Shown: positions 17,177 through 25,181 of the stretch, one piece after another
Numbering within the stretch: the stretch's first letter is position 1
How the letters are laid out: the number at the start of each line of letters is the position of its first letter
Assembly: GCA_020722095.1 (NCBI GenBank)
Contig: DYLM01000010.1
Coordinates: 12,733 to 45,227, forward strand
DNA: 32,495 bases
Origin: Chloroherpeton thalassium
GTDB taxonomy: Bacteria; Bacteroidota; Ignavibacteria; Kapaibacteriales; UBA2268
Reading direction: 5' to 3'
The notes under the pieces: generated by a model
Seen by the model: the letters and a program-made list of their open reading frames with translations, nothing else
Databases searched by the model: none
What the model was told of the DNA's origin: nothing
Program-made: the position numbers and the translations under genes

Positions 17177-17517
17177 TGCAAACATTTAGAACTGAAAGAT
17201 TATCCAAAGAAATAAAAAAGATTCTGTCGGAAAGAATTTCCTTTTTAGGACAAGATATTGGTGGCGGATTGGTAAGCATCACTACCGTGCGAATCTCTAA
17301 GGATTTATCTTTAGCAAGGATTTATATAAGTGCGTTTGCTACAAAACTTACACCTTTAGAAGTGATTGCTTATTTAGATGAAAATAAAGCAATTTATCGC
17401 ACAGATTTAGCAAAAAAAATGAGAACGAGAATTGTTCCTAATCTCAAATTTTTCTTAGATGACACTCTCGACGAAATAGAAAATATTCAAAAATTGATTG
17501 ATTCTGTTAAGGAATAA
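17176..17517 (+). CDS. rbfA: Ribosome-binding factor A
   Basis: RbfA is a small KH-fold factor that matures the 30S subunit near the 16S 5' end. The 113-residue product has the family start 'RTERLSKEIKKILSERI', the central 'VSITTVRISKDLSLARIYIS' strand-helix and 'RTRIVPNLKFFLDDTLDE'. It begins at the TAATG overlap with infB, so it is translationally coupled, and it sits in the conserved infB-rbfA-truB order. Length is normal for the family. Confidence 0.93.
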   Translation: MQTFRTERLSKEIKKILSERISFLGQDIGGGLVSITTVRISKDLSLARIYISAFATKLTPLEVIAYLDENKAIYRTDLAKKMRTRIVPNLKFFLDDTLDEIENIQKLIDSVKE

Positions 17518-17530
17518 TCTCCAAAAATAA

Positions 17531-18259
17531 ATGAATATTCTCACAAAATCTAATCTAAACAATTTCTCAAATTGGTTTGACGAAATGCAAAATTCTGGTG
17601 GCTTATTGTTAGTAAATAAGCCACTTGGATACACATCGTTTGCAATCATTAACTCATTAAAAAGAATATTCAAAGGAAAAAAAATCGGTCATAGTGGCAC
17701 TCTCGACCCATTAGCAAGTGGCTTGATGATAATTGCAATTGGCAAAGCAACAAAATTGCTCAATGACTTAATTCTTAACACGAAAATATATAGCGGATTG
17801 ATTAAAATTGGAGTTGAAACAGCCTCGCTCGACAAAGAAACACCAGAAGTGAATCATACCCAAATTCCTGAGAACATTGAGACCAAAATATTGGAAACAC
17901 TCCCCTATTTTGCTGGCGATATGGAACAAGTTCCTCCTTTGCATAGTGCATTAAAAGTTGATGGAAAAAGGGCTTATAAACTTGCCAGAAAAAATCTTGA
18001 GCAGTCTATCGCTCCAAGAAAAATAACGATACTTGATTATAAAATTTTAGATATTGATATTCCTTATGTTAAATTCAGAATCAATGTTACAAGTGGCTTT
18101 TATGTAAGGACATTTGCACAGGATTTTGGGAAATTTATAGGATTGCCCGCATACCTTTATAAATTACATCGCGAACAAATTGGTGAATTTTCTATCGAAG
18201 AAGCAGTTTCCGTTGAAGAAATACAGAAGAAATTATCTTATTTACAAACAGATAACTAA
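17531..18259 (+). CDS. truB: tRNA pseudouridine-55 synthase
   Basis: TruB converts U55 to pseudouridine in the T arm of most tRNAs. 'LLLVNKPLGYTSF' and 'GHSGTLDPLASGLM' carry the catalytic aspartate (Asp59). 'QVPPLHSALKVDGKRAYKLAR' and 'VTSGFYVRTFAQDFG' are the other conserved blocks. At 242 residues it is the short form without an obvious PUA domain. It starts 13 bp after rbfA, with AAGGA at the end of rbfA. Its TAA overlaps the stop of the opposing scpB by two bases, so no terminator space exists at this junction. Confidence 0.95.
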   Translation: MNILTKSNLNNFSNWFDEMQNSGGLLLVNKPLGYTSFAIINSLKRIFKGKKIGHSGTLDPLASGLMIIAIGKATKLLNDLILNTKIYSGLIKIGVETASLDKETPEVNHTQIPENIETKILETLPYFAGDMEQVPPLHSALKVDGKRAYKLARKNLEQSIAPRKITILDYKILDIDIPYVKFRINVTSGFYVRTFAQDFGKFIGLPAYLYKLHREQIGEFSIEEAVSVEEIQKKLSYLQTDN

Positions 18260-18978
18260 TTTTGCTCTATTTCAACTTGTGATTCGATTTTCTCAATTTC
18301 ATCATTTGATAAATCAAGAGTCATCATATCATCTGCTTGACTTTCGAACTCTTGCTTAACCATTTCCTCAAACTCGGATAATTCTGGCAAATCGCTAATT
18401 GTATTCAAACCAAATATTCTCAAAAAATCATCGGTAGTGCTGTACATTATTGGTCTGCCAAGCACATTTTTTCTTCCTGCAATTTTTATTAAACCTCGTT
18501 CGAGAATAGAATTTACCACTTCGTTTGAATTTACACCTCTGATTATCTCAATTTCGGGTTTTGTGATTGGTTGTTTATATGCAATTATTGCCAAAACTTC
18601 CAAAGCCGCATTGGAAAGTCTGCGATTTATTTTGGTCTTATAATAAGTACGAACATATTGACCATATTCTTTCCGAGTAGCAAATTGCCAGCCACCAGCA
18701 ATTTGGATTATTTTATACGGACGATTTGTTTCGAGCAATTGAGTGTTAATATCGAAAATTAATTTTTCTAAAGTTTTTAATTTATCGTCCAATAAATCTT
18801 GTTCGGCTTTTTGGTTTATTTCTGCGTTTTCTTCTTCTGTGATTGTGTTTTTCTTTTCATCAATCAATAAATTGAGTAAAGTTTCGGTATTTATGGGTTC
18901 GTCTGCTGCAAACAAAATGCTTTCAACAATTTTCATTTGCAACTGATAATCTAATGAAAAAAATATATTTGTATTCAA
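18256..18978 (-). CDS. scpB: Segregation and condensation protein B
   Basis: ScpB dimerises and, with ScpA, binds SMC to organise and segregate the chromosome. The 240-residue protein has the two winged-helix domains. The hallmark is 'LSNAALEVLAIIAYKQPITKPEIEIIRGVNS', written here as conserved LSNAALEVLAIIAYKQPI followed by IIRGV, and 'GRPIMYSTTDDFLRIFGL'. An acidic tail follows. An acidic insertion (~40-65, rich in Glu and Asn) sits in the first wing domain. It is last in alr-scpA-scpB, 10 bp after scpA, and converges on truB with overlapping stop codons (TAG at 18256-18258). Confidence 0.94.
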   Translation of the reverse strand: MNTNIFFSLDYQLQMKIVESILFAADEPINTETLLNLLIDEKKNTITEEENAEINQKAEQDLLDDKLKTLEKLIFDINTQLLETNRPYKIIQIAGGWQFATRKEYGQYVRTYYKTKINRRLSNAALEVLAIIAYKQPITKPEIEIIRGVNSNEVVNSILERGLIKIAGRKNVLGRPIMYSTTDDFLRIFGLNTISDLPELSEFEEMVKQEFESQADDMMTLDLSNDEIEKIESQVEIEQN

Positions 18979-18988
18979 TTTTACTTTC

Positions 18989-19717
18989 CTAATTTAAATT
19001 TAATTTTAATGAAATTATAATATCATCTGATTGATTTTCTTGAAATAATGAAATTTGATTATTTCTTGCTAATTCTAATATTGCTAAAAATGTTACAATA
19101 ATTTCAATTCGTGAAAACTCATTTACATATTTGATAAAACTTATTCGAGATTTTGTATTTAATTTATTTAAAATATCTTTTTTCTTGTCGTCAACTGAAA
19201 TTGGGAACAAATTTACTTGATGGAATTTTTCATCAACAATATTTTTCCTTTTCAAAATTGTATTTATTGCATTTATCAAAGCAAATATGGACGAATTCTT
19301 ATAATCTGCATTTTGCTCAAAATTCTGAATTTCCGCATCATAATTTTTACGATAAAAATGATTTTTATTATCTTCTGCTTTCCGCATTAAATCTAACGAG
19401 GCTTCCTTAAATTTCTTATATTCAATCAATTGCTCTACCAATGGCAGACGCGGATCTTCCATCCCTTCCAATAATTCATCGTTTTCATCATCAGTTCGGA
19501 GCAACATTTCTGCTTTGATTTGCAATAAAGTAGCCGCCATTAAGATAAATTCCGAGGCAACTTCTAAATCTAATTGATTAAGCAATTTAATATAATCCAA
19601 AAACTCTTCTGTAATTTTGGAGATTGGAATATCATAAATATCAAGTTCATCTCGCTTGATGAAGTATAATAACAAATCGAACGGACCTTCGAAATCCTTT
19701 AATTTTAACTTAAACAT
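18989..19717 (-). CDS. scpA: Segregation and condensation protein A
   Basis: ScpA is the kleisin that bridges the SMC head domains. The 242-residue protein opens with 'LKDFEGPFDLLLYFIKRDEL', then 'DIPISKITEEFLDYIKLL' and 'ASEFILMAATLLQIKAEMLL', the N-terminal SMC-neck-binding block. It ends in the C-terminal winged-helix segment ('RIEIIVTFLAILELARNNQI'). Its ATG lies inside the end of alr (8-bp overlap), so the two are translationally coupled. It is not related to the methylmalonyl-CoA mutase gene that is also called scpA in E. coli. Confidence 0.94.
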   Translation of the reverse strand: MFKLKLKDFEGPFDLLLYFIKRDELDIYDIPISKITEEFLDYIKLLNQLDLEVASEFILMAATLLQIKAEMLLRTDDENDELLEGMEDPRLPLVEQLIEYKKFKEASLDLMRKAEDNKNHFYRKNYDAEIQNFEQNADYKNSSIFALINAINTILKRKNIVDEKFHQVNLFPISVDDKKKDILNKLNTKSRISFIKYVNEFSRIEIIVTFLAILELARNNQISLFQENQSDDIIISLKLNLN

Positions 19718-20825
19718 TGCCCTCTGTAAAAAATCGTGGAACTCGCTTTAATATTGAAGTTGTAATATTATATGGAATTGTATTTGCTCTATCCGCCAAC
19801 TCATAAACTGAAATTTCCTCGTTGCCTTGCTTGCCAATCAACACAACTTGTTCGCCTTCGTCAATATTATCATTGCCAATATCAGCAAATAATTGATCCA
19901 TACAAATTGAACCAACTAAATCATAACGCTTGCCTTTAATCAAACATTGTGCATTATTTGTTAAGTTAAGAACAATTCCATCACCATAACCAATTGGCAA
20001 CACAGCAATTTTGGTAGGTTTGTCTGCAGTAAATTTCAAGCTATAACCTGCGGTTTCGCCCGAATTTACCGAAAATATCTTTTTTATGAATGTTTTTAAC
20101 GACAAGACAGGCTTTAAATCAAGTTTGTCAGCCAAATGTTTTTGGGGCATCAATCCATAAATTGCAAAACCCGGGCGAACAATATCAAAAATTGCATTAG
20201 GCAAATTCACAATGCCAGCAGAATTGGATATGTGGCGATATTTGAAATGCAAATTATGGCTTTCTGCATAGTCCAAAAATTGCTTGAAATTATTGATTTG
20301 AAATTGTGCAAATGTTTTATCATCCATATCAGAAGTGGCAAAGTGGCTACAAATACCCTCGAACTCGATATTTTTATAACTTTCTAAATTTGGTACAAGA
20401 TGCTTATACTCATCAAAGTTAATTCCATCGCGATTCATACCTGTATTTACATATAAGTGAGCTTTAATTTTTGCGTGTCGTTTGCGAGCAATTTCATTAA
20501 TTTCATTAATATAATGGATATGCCCGATTGTAATATCCAAATTATTATCAATAACATCGGTAATTTCTTCCACTTCGGGGGGAATTAAAAGCAAGATTTT
20601 CCGAGTCTCCCCAATATTCCTTAATTCAATACCTTCAGATGGATATGCAATGCCAAGCATATCAATTTTGGGATGATTTAGATTTTTTGCAATTCCAATC
20701 ATACCGTGACCATAAGCATTTGCCTTGATAACTGGCATTATATTGGCACTACCTATTGAATCAGCTATTTTTTGAATATTATTATTCAAATTTTTAAGAT
20801 TTATTTCGATAAAGGTGTTTCGCAT
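19710..20825 (-). CDS. alr: Alanine racemase
   Basis: This PLP enzyme makes D-alanine for peptidoglycan. 'VIKANAYGHG' holds the PLP lysine (Lys34 when counted from the chosen start). 'VNTGMNRDGI', 'HISNSAGI', 'DIVRPGFAIYG', the catalytic-tyrosine block 'SGETAGYSLKFTA', 'LPIGYGDG' and 'SICMDQLFAD' complete the fold. The frame extends upstream to 20873, but homologues start at M-R-N-T-F-I-E-I, so the ATG at 20825 (371 residues) is preferred. There is no fused MurF domain, unlike many Bacteroidota. It overlaps scpA by 8 bp and is divergent from the PorE-like gene. Confidence 0.94.
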   Translation of the reverse strand: MRNTFIEINLKNLNNNIQKIADSIGSANIMPVIKANAYGHGMIGIAKNLNHPKIDMLGIAYPSEGIELRNIGETRKILLLIPPEVEEITDVIDNNLDITIGHIHYINEINEIARKRHAKIKAHLYVNTGMNRDGINFDEYKHLVPNLESYKNIEFEGICSHFATSDMDDKTFAQFQINNFKQFLDYAESHNLHFKYRHISNSAGIVNLPNAIFDIVRPGFAIYGLMPQKHLADKLDLKPVLSLKTFIKKIFSVNSGETAGYSLKFTADKPTKIAVLPIGYGDGIVLNLTNNAQCLIKGKRYDLVGSICMDQLFADIGNDNIDEGEQVVLIGKQGNEEISVYELADRANTIPYNITTSILKRVPRFFTEGNV

Positions 20826-20877
20826 ACTAATTATTGTTGAAAAATAACCGATAATAAAATTGAGATATATCAAAAAG

Positions 20878-20909
20878 CAAAATTATTAAGAAATTTGGTG
20901 TTAGAACAA
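20878..20909 (-). promoter_or_regulatory. Candidate promoter of alr-scpA-scpB
   Basis: On the minus strand an ATTG (-33) is followed, after 21 bp, by TAATTTTG (20885 down to 20878). This fits the Bacteroidota pattern TTTG-N19-21-TAnnTTTG. It lies about 53 bp upstream of the alr start and overlaps the 5' end of the divergent lipoprotein gene. Confidence 0.5.
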
Positions 20910-22642
20910 TGAAATTTTCCACATATACAAAAATTATAGTTTTAATGAGTCTTTTTGTCATTGGTTGCTCCGCTCCTAAACCTTGTGGTAAAAAAGCAAA
21001 GGCTTTCGGCAATTTAGATGGAGTATTTAATACTAAATACAATGAATATTCCCCCGCATTTCATAATAATAAATTGTATTTTTCGATGATGCCTATTGGT
21101 AAAAATAAAACCAGTAAAGTTTATTATTCAAATATCAAAGACTCTGGCTTTACTTTTCCAAAGGAAGCATTAGATTTGCCTTTGAAAAAAGTAAAAAAAT
21201 ATGGAACGATTAACTTCGCAAAATATGGCAATAACGAGGAACTTTTCTTTGCTGGAAGCAATCCTAAAAGCAAGTCTGCTAATTCGAATATTTATTATTC
21301 GAAAAAATCTAATAAAAAATGGAGCGACCCAATTGCTCTAAACACAATAAATACAAATTATTACGAGTCCTATCCAACTATTTCCAAAGATGGAAAGATG
21401 ATGATATTTTCTTCGGACCGACCAGACGGCAATGGCGGAATTGACTTGTATTATTCAAAAAGAATTGGCGATAGCACTTGGAGCGAGCCAATAAATCTTG
21501 GAAATAAAATAAATACAGATAAAAACGAAATTTCTGCATTTTTAGACGAACATAATAATTTGCTTTTTGCATCAAAGGGGCATAATGCTCTTGGTGGTTA
21601 TGATGTATTTCGAGCAAATTATTTGGGGAATGAATCTTGGGCTGAACCAATACAAATGCCTTTCCCAATCAATACTGAATTTGACGAAACTGGTCCGGCA
21701 ATTTATGATGAAAACATATACTTGGCTTCAAACCGCAAGGACGGATGTGGAGCTCGAGACTTATACTTTTTCCAATTATGTAGCGATGTACAACTTGCAG
21801 GAACTATTTCTGATAAAGATAATTCTGTGTATCCGAATGGTTTTGTAAGAATTTATGATGAAAATAGAAATTTGGTAGATTCAATTATTATCAATGATGA
21901 TGGAGAATTTCAGATAAATTTGAAGGGAAATAAAAAATATTATGTTGATTATATCAATGAATGTTCTCCACTTTTTGTTCCCGAAACGGAAATTATAACT
22001 CCTTGCAATAGTGAGAACTTTGTAAAAATGAATTTGACAATATCTTTACCTTATGAACCCCAAAATTATGATTTGGGTAATTACAAAATCCCATTTTTTA
22101 TTAGTGGATATTATAAACCAATAACAAGAGAAAACATCAGAGATTTGCGATACTTATTTGATATGAATTTGATTGGGTTGGCTGACAGCACAAAATATAT
22201 TGAATATCCAACAAATGAATATGACGAATATTCAGATGTGGTAGAAGATGCTTTTAATCAAATTACAAATAAAATAAAAGAATTAGTTAGTTCATCAAAT
22301 AGCAAATGCACTAAACCAATCAAAAAGCAAATTTATATTGATATTACTGGTTATGCTGATGCACGAGGTTTCTCGGATATTGCTAAATATGCGGGCGAAG
22401 AAATTAGCGATGAATTATTGCCCTATGAAATTTATCCAGGAATGAAGATGGATAATGAATTGCTGTCAATTTTGCGGGCATATTTTGTGCAACAATATCT
22501 ACTGAAAGAAATTAAGAAAATTCCTAATTCGCAATCAATTCTCAATTCAATTGAATGGCAAATTAATGCTGGTGGTGCAATTAAATCCTCGGAAGATTAT
22601 GTTATGGAGAGAAAAGTAAGCATAAAATTTGGTATAAAATAG
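20909..22642 (+). CDS. PorE-like lipoprotein: PD40 propeller, CarboxypepD_reg-like and OmpA-like domains
   Basis: This 577-residue lipoprotein (lipobox VIGC, Cys20) has WD40-like PD40 repeats ('SYPTISKDGKMMIFSSDRPD', 'NNLLFASKGHNALGGYDVF', 'NIYLASNRKDGCGARDLYFF', ~40-290). A carboxypeptidase-regulatory-like domain follows (~294-345), then a C-terminal OmpA-like domain (~474-577, 'DITGYADARG', 'LSILRAYFVQQYLL'). The Asp and Arg that bind peptidoglycan in OmpA domains are present, but about 25 extra residues separate the two motifs. The order matches PorE, the T9SS outer-membrane/peptidoglycan anchor, except that no N-terminal TPR is seen. A T9SS structural role is an inference, and generic envelope anchoring is the alternative. 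It heads a four-gene plus-strand envelope cluster. Confidence 0.82.
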   Translation: MKFSTYTKIIVLMSLFVIGCSAPKPCGKKAKAFGNLDGVFNTKYNEYSPAFHNNKLYFSMMPIGKNKTSKVYYSNIKDSGFTFPKEALDLPLKKVKKYGTINFAKYGNNEELFFAGSNPKSKSANSNIYYSKKSNKKWSDPIALNTINTNYYESYPTISKDGKMMIFSSDRPDGNGGIDLYYSKRIGDSTWSEPINLGNKINTDKNEISAFLDEHNNLLFASKGHNALGGYDVFRANYLGNESWAEPIQMPFPINTEFDETGPAIYDENIYLASNRKDGCGARDLYFFQLCSDVQLAGTISDKDNSVYPNGFVRIYDENRNLVDSIIINDDGEFQINLKGNKKYYVDYINECSPLFVPETEIITPCNSENFVKMNLTISLPYEPQNYDLGNYKIPFFISGYYKPITRENIRDLRYLFDMNLIGLADSTKYIEYPTNEYDEYSDVVEDAFNQITNKIKELVSSSNSKCTKPIKKQIYIDITGYADARGFSDIAKYAGEEISDELLPYEIYPGMKMDNELLSILRAYFVQQYLLKEIKKIPNSQSILNSIEWQINAGGAIKSSEDYVMERKVSIKFGIK

Positions 22643-22732
22643 CCAATAATCAAAAATTTCACAAAAAAATTAACTTTTTGCAACTAATTAGTTTTTTCAA
22701 TCGTAATATTAGTTAAATTAAAAATTAATATT

Positions 22733-23500
22733 ATGAAAACATTTACTTTACTTACTGTTGCTTTGTTGATGCCAATATTTCTGTTTGCTCAAAAAGGAAC
22801 CACAAGTGCGAATAACGAGCAAAATTCAACAGAAACTGACCGAGTTGAATATTTGAAGAATTTACCATTAAAAGGGTTCTTTGGATTTAACTTTGCCAAT
22901 TCTGTTCCACAAAATCAATTTATGGATGACTTAAAAAAATCAGGTCCTGGTTTTGGGTTAGTTGGTGGTTATAAATTTGAACCAATACCAATTGCAATTG
23001 GCGGACGAGTTGATTTCCATTTTTTTGGATACGAAACAAGGTATATTGATAATTCATTAGATGGTTGGTCATTTTGGCAAGATACATTAGAAACCTCCAA
23101 TAGTTCAATTCCAATTGATATGTTTGTCCGAATCGAACCAAACTTGTTCAATACTGTATTCCCATATATTGAAGGTGGTGTTGGGTTTACAGTGATGAGT
23201 GCAACAGCAAGTTATACTTCGCATTATTGGGGAGATGCCAAAGACAAAGATGAGTTCTCTGCATATATTAATTATTATGTGGGAGTAGGAACTAATATCA
23301 AGTTAGTAGATTTTGTGCAGATGCCAAATAGCAATACTCGAATGCTTTTAGATGTTAGTTTTAGATATTTATCGGGAGATAAAACTAAATATTACACAGT
23401 CAAACCCGACCCAAATAATGAGCGTTCAGTTATATTTGATAAGTATGAAGCAATTCCCGACCAAATTTTATTCAACTTGGGACTAACATTTCAATTTTAA
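22733..23500 (+). CDS. Predicted small outer-membrane beta-barrel protein
   Basis: The 255-residue protein has a Sec signal peptide (MKTFTLLTVALLMPIFLFAQ). Alternating aromatic/hydrophobic strands rich in Gly, Tyr and Phe follow ('GFFGFNFANS', 'IAIGGRVDFHFFGYE', 'FPYIEGGVGFTV', 'YINYYVGVGTNIKL', 'RMLLDVSFRYL'). The C-terminal strand ends in phenylalanine ('ILFNLGLTFQF'), the recognition signature for BAM-inserted barrels. No specific family or ligand was recognised. It lies 90 bp after the PorE-like gene and 46 bp before the BamE-like lipoprotein, with an AT-rich possible promoter region just upstream. Confidence 0.75.
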   Translation: MKTFTLLTVALLMPIFLFAQKGTTSANNEQNSTETDRVEYLKNLPLKGFFGFNFANSVPQNQFMDDLKKSGPGFGLVGGYKFEPIPIAIGGRVDFHFFGYETRYIDNSLDGWSFWQDTLETSNSSIPIDMFVRIEPNLFNTVFPYIEGGVGFTVMSATASYTSHYWGDAKDKDEFSAYINYYVGVGTNIKLVDFVQMPNSNTRMLLDVSFRYLSGDKTKYYTVKPDPNNERSVIFDKYEAIPDQILFNLGLTFQF

Positions 23501-23546
23501 TAATCAATAATTTAAATAGAAAATAATAAATAAAAGGAGATAAATT

Positions 23547-23960
23547 ATGAAAAGATTTTTTGTAGCAGCAACTTTACTTATTGCTGTAATAGCATTGGCT
23601 TCATCTTGCACAACTGTAAACGGAAACTATAAATCAAGTTCTAATGATTATAGCAATGACCTAACAGTCGGTAAAGTGCAGAAAGAGATTCGCAAAGGAA
23701 TGAGTGGCTCGGAAGTTATCGAATCGCTTGGCAGTCCACAAATTATTACTGCTGACGAACAGGGGTTGGAAACTTGGGTTTATGATAAAATTGCAACTGA
23801 AGTTAGTTATTCCAAAAGCAACGATGTTTTGTTTTTATTGGTGTATGCTAAATCCAACACAGAAGCAAGTTATTCACAAACACAAAGAACTTTAACAGTT
23901 ATTGTTAAATTGCGTGATAGTAAAGTGGAAAGTTTTTCTTATCATGCAAGTAAATTCTAA
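23547..23960 (+). CDS. BamE/SmpA-like lipoprotein
   Basis: The 137-residue lipoprotein (lipobox ending at Cys21) has 'LTVGKVQKEIRKGMSGSEVIESLGSPQII' followed by 'ETWVYDK', the helix-turn and strand pattern of the BamE/SmpA fold. That fold is found in the outer-membrane protein assembly complex and in many unrelated lipoproteins. A strong AAGGAG site (~23533) precedes the ATG. Its position between a beta-barrel gene and a second lipoprotein fits an envelope role, but orthology to true BamE is not claimed. Confidence 0.75.
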   Translation: MKRFFVAATLLIAVIALASSCTTVNGNYKSSSNDYSNDLTVGKVQKEIRKGMSGSEVIESLGSPQIITADEQGLETWVYDKIATEVSYSKSNDVLFLLVYAKSNTEASYSQTQRTLTVIVKLRDSKVESFSYHASKF

Positions 23961-23971
23961 ATGAGTAAAAT

Positions 23972-24565
23972 ATGAAAGCAAAAATCCTGATATTCTCAAT
24001 AATTATCGCTATTGGAATGTCTGCGTGCACCGTGGTGAACTATCAGCAGAATAAACCTGCTTATCAAGAAACACAATTAGAAGTACGCGAATTCCAAACA
24101 AGAATGTTTGATACAAATGATACTAAATTGATTATGAAAGCATTGGTAAATGTGTTGCAGGACGATAATTATATTATCACAAATGCAGTTACTGATCTTG
24201 GTGTATTGATGGCTAAAAAGGAAATTGATTTGAACTCATCACGCACCCAAAATACTACCAGCCGTGATATTGATAATCAATTTTGGTTAGAATTTTTCGA
24301 AGCAATTGCAGCCCAAGATAATCATAGAAATAAGAGAACTTATAATAATCAGCCACAACCTTACAAGAAAACCAAGTTAGTGGAAGTATCAATCAATGTT
24401 ACTGAATATGGCAAACAGAGCAAGGTAAGAGCAAACTTCCAAGCAAAAGTTCTCGATAATCAAGGCAATGTAGTGGAAGTATATCCACTGAAAGACGGCA
24501 AATTTTATCAAGACTTTTTTGCCAAAGTTGATAAATCAATCTATTTACAAAAGAATGGATTGTAG
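23972..24565 (+). CDS. Conserved envelope lipoprotein of unknown function
   Basis: The 197-residue product has a lipoprotein signal (lipobox MSAC, Cys19). Its core 'REFQTRMFDTNDTKLIMKALVNVLQDDNYIITNA', here broken as REFQTRMFDTNDTKL then VLQDDNYIITNA, is followed by 'DLGVLMAKKE'. This resembles a widespread lipoprotein pattern (R-x-F-D-T … LQD-x-x-x-I … LG-x-x-x-A-x-K). A strand-rich second half ('LVEVSINVTEYGKQSKVRANF') suggests a two-layer alpha/beta fold. It starts 11 bp after the BamE-like gene, so the two are almost certainly co-transcribed. A hairpin terminator follows at 24628. Function is unknown. Confidence 0.72.
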   Translation: MKAKILIFSIIIAIGMSACTVVNYQQNKPAYQETQLEVREFQTRMFDTNDTKLIMKALVNVLQDDNYIITNAVTDLGVLMAKKEIDLNSSRTQNTTSRDIDNQFWLEFFEAIAAQDNHRNKRTYNNQPQPYKKTKLVEVSINVTEYGKQSKVRANFQAKVLDNQGNVVEVYPLKDGKFYQDFFAKVDKSIYLQKNGL

Positions 24566-24587
24566 AAATTTGTAATTTTTCCAAAAC

Positions 24588-24602
24588 AACCTTCCGAAAG
24601 TT
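24588..24602. repeat. Degenerate copy of the AACCTTCCGAAGGTT unit
   Basis: AACCTTCCGAAAGTT differs by one base from the 15-bp palindromic unit and sits 22 bp after the stop of the preceding lipoprotein gene. Confidence 0.7.
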
Positions 24603-24627
24603 TTTGATTATTAAATAATATGTAATC

Positions 24628-24656
24628 AATCCCCAGCGAAAGCAGGGATTTTTTTT
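24628..24656 (+). terminator. Intrinsic terminator after the envelope cluster
   Basis: AATCCC and GGGATT pair around an inner GC-GAAA-GC tetraloop stem, followed by a run of T. It closes the plus-strand cluster that starts at 20909. Confidence 0.88.
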
Positions 24657-24747
24657 GTGATAATATGTTTGAAAACAAAAAGTAGCATCACGCTTAACAA
24701 ATGAGTATTACCTTACAGATAAAAATAAAGTTACAAAACAATCATGT

Positions 24748-24829
24748 GGCTGTCTCATAAGTCCAACATATTCCAAAATTGTCATTCCCGTGCAAACGGA
24801 AATCCATAGCCCACGAATTTATTCGAGGG
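24748..24829. repeat. Second copy of the composite repeat
   Basis: GGCTGTCTCATAAGTC (24748-24763), TGTCATTCCC (24780-24789), the shared CCATAG (24804-24809) and CCCACGAATTTATTCGAGGG (24810-24829) appear in the same order and orientation as at 11000-11073. The closing outer arm seen in the first copy is missing. The following ~60 bp up to 24890 holds only a small GGCAG/CTGCC stem. Confidence 0.82.
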
Positions 24830-24890
24830 TGCATTTTAAAATGAACGGATCAGGGCAGTGCAAACTCTGCCAAAGAAAAAGCGAGAAATA

Positions 24891-24924
24891 AACCTTCCGA
24901 AGGTTCGGAAACCTTCGGAAGGTT
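24891..24924. repeat. Inverted pair of the AACCTTCCGAAGGTT unit
   Basis: AACCTTCCGAAGGTT (24891-24905), a CGGA spacer, then its exact reverse complement AACCTTCGGAAGGTT (24910-24924). The pair can fold as a 15-bp stem with a 4-nt loop. Confidence 0.9.
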
Positions 24925-24966
24925 ATATAATCAAAATATACAATGAAATGGGGGAATTGGTTTTAT

Positions 24967-25000
24967 CAGATGTGGCACATCTCGCAGATGTGGCACATCT
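24967..25000. repeat. Tandem pair of CAGATGTGGCACATCT hairpins
   Basis: Two identical 16-bp units lie at 24967-24982 and 24985-25000, each containing the 15-bp palindrome AGATGTG-G-CACATCT. Confidence 0.88.
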
Positions 25001-25066
25001 GGACTAATAAATATTATTTATAATAATAAAAAAGAGGTTTATAAAGAAAGATGTAGCCAATTTTTG

Positions 25067-25081
25067 AGATGGACTCCATCT
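25067..25081. repeat. 15-bp palindrome AGATGGACTCCATCT
   Basis: AGATGGA-C-TCCATCT has the same layout as the AGATGTG-G-CACATCT units about 70 bp upstream: 7-bp arms, one central base and AGATG/CATCT ends. Confidence 0.75.
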
Positions 25082-25100
25082 ATAATTGTAAACCTACAAA

Positions 25101-25134
25101 AAAAATCCAACACTTTAAAGATGTTGGACTTTTT
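25101..25134 (-). terminator. Hairpin terminator after gcvT
   Basis: TCCAACA and TGTTGGA pair around a 9-nt loop, flanked by A and T runs, so it can work in both directions. It lies 48 bp beyond the gcvT stop and shares its core with the terminator at 103-136. Confidence 0.78.
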
Positions 25135-25181
25135 AATAATATTAATTAAGATTATTGATTAATAATACTAATTAGGAATTT

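Noticed and set aside
20826-20873. N-terminal extension of alanine racemase
   Set aside because: The extra residues are not family-like and would cover the candidate promoter; the ATG at 20825 matches homologues.
24566-25181. Hidden small gene in the 616-bp gap
   Set aside because: No frame with a start, ribosome site and protein-like composition was seen; the gap is explained by repeats and two terminators.
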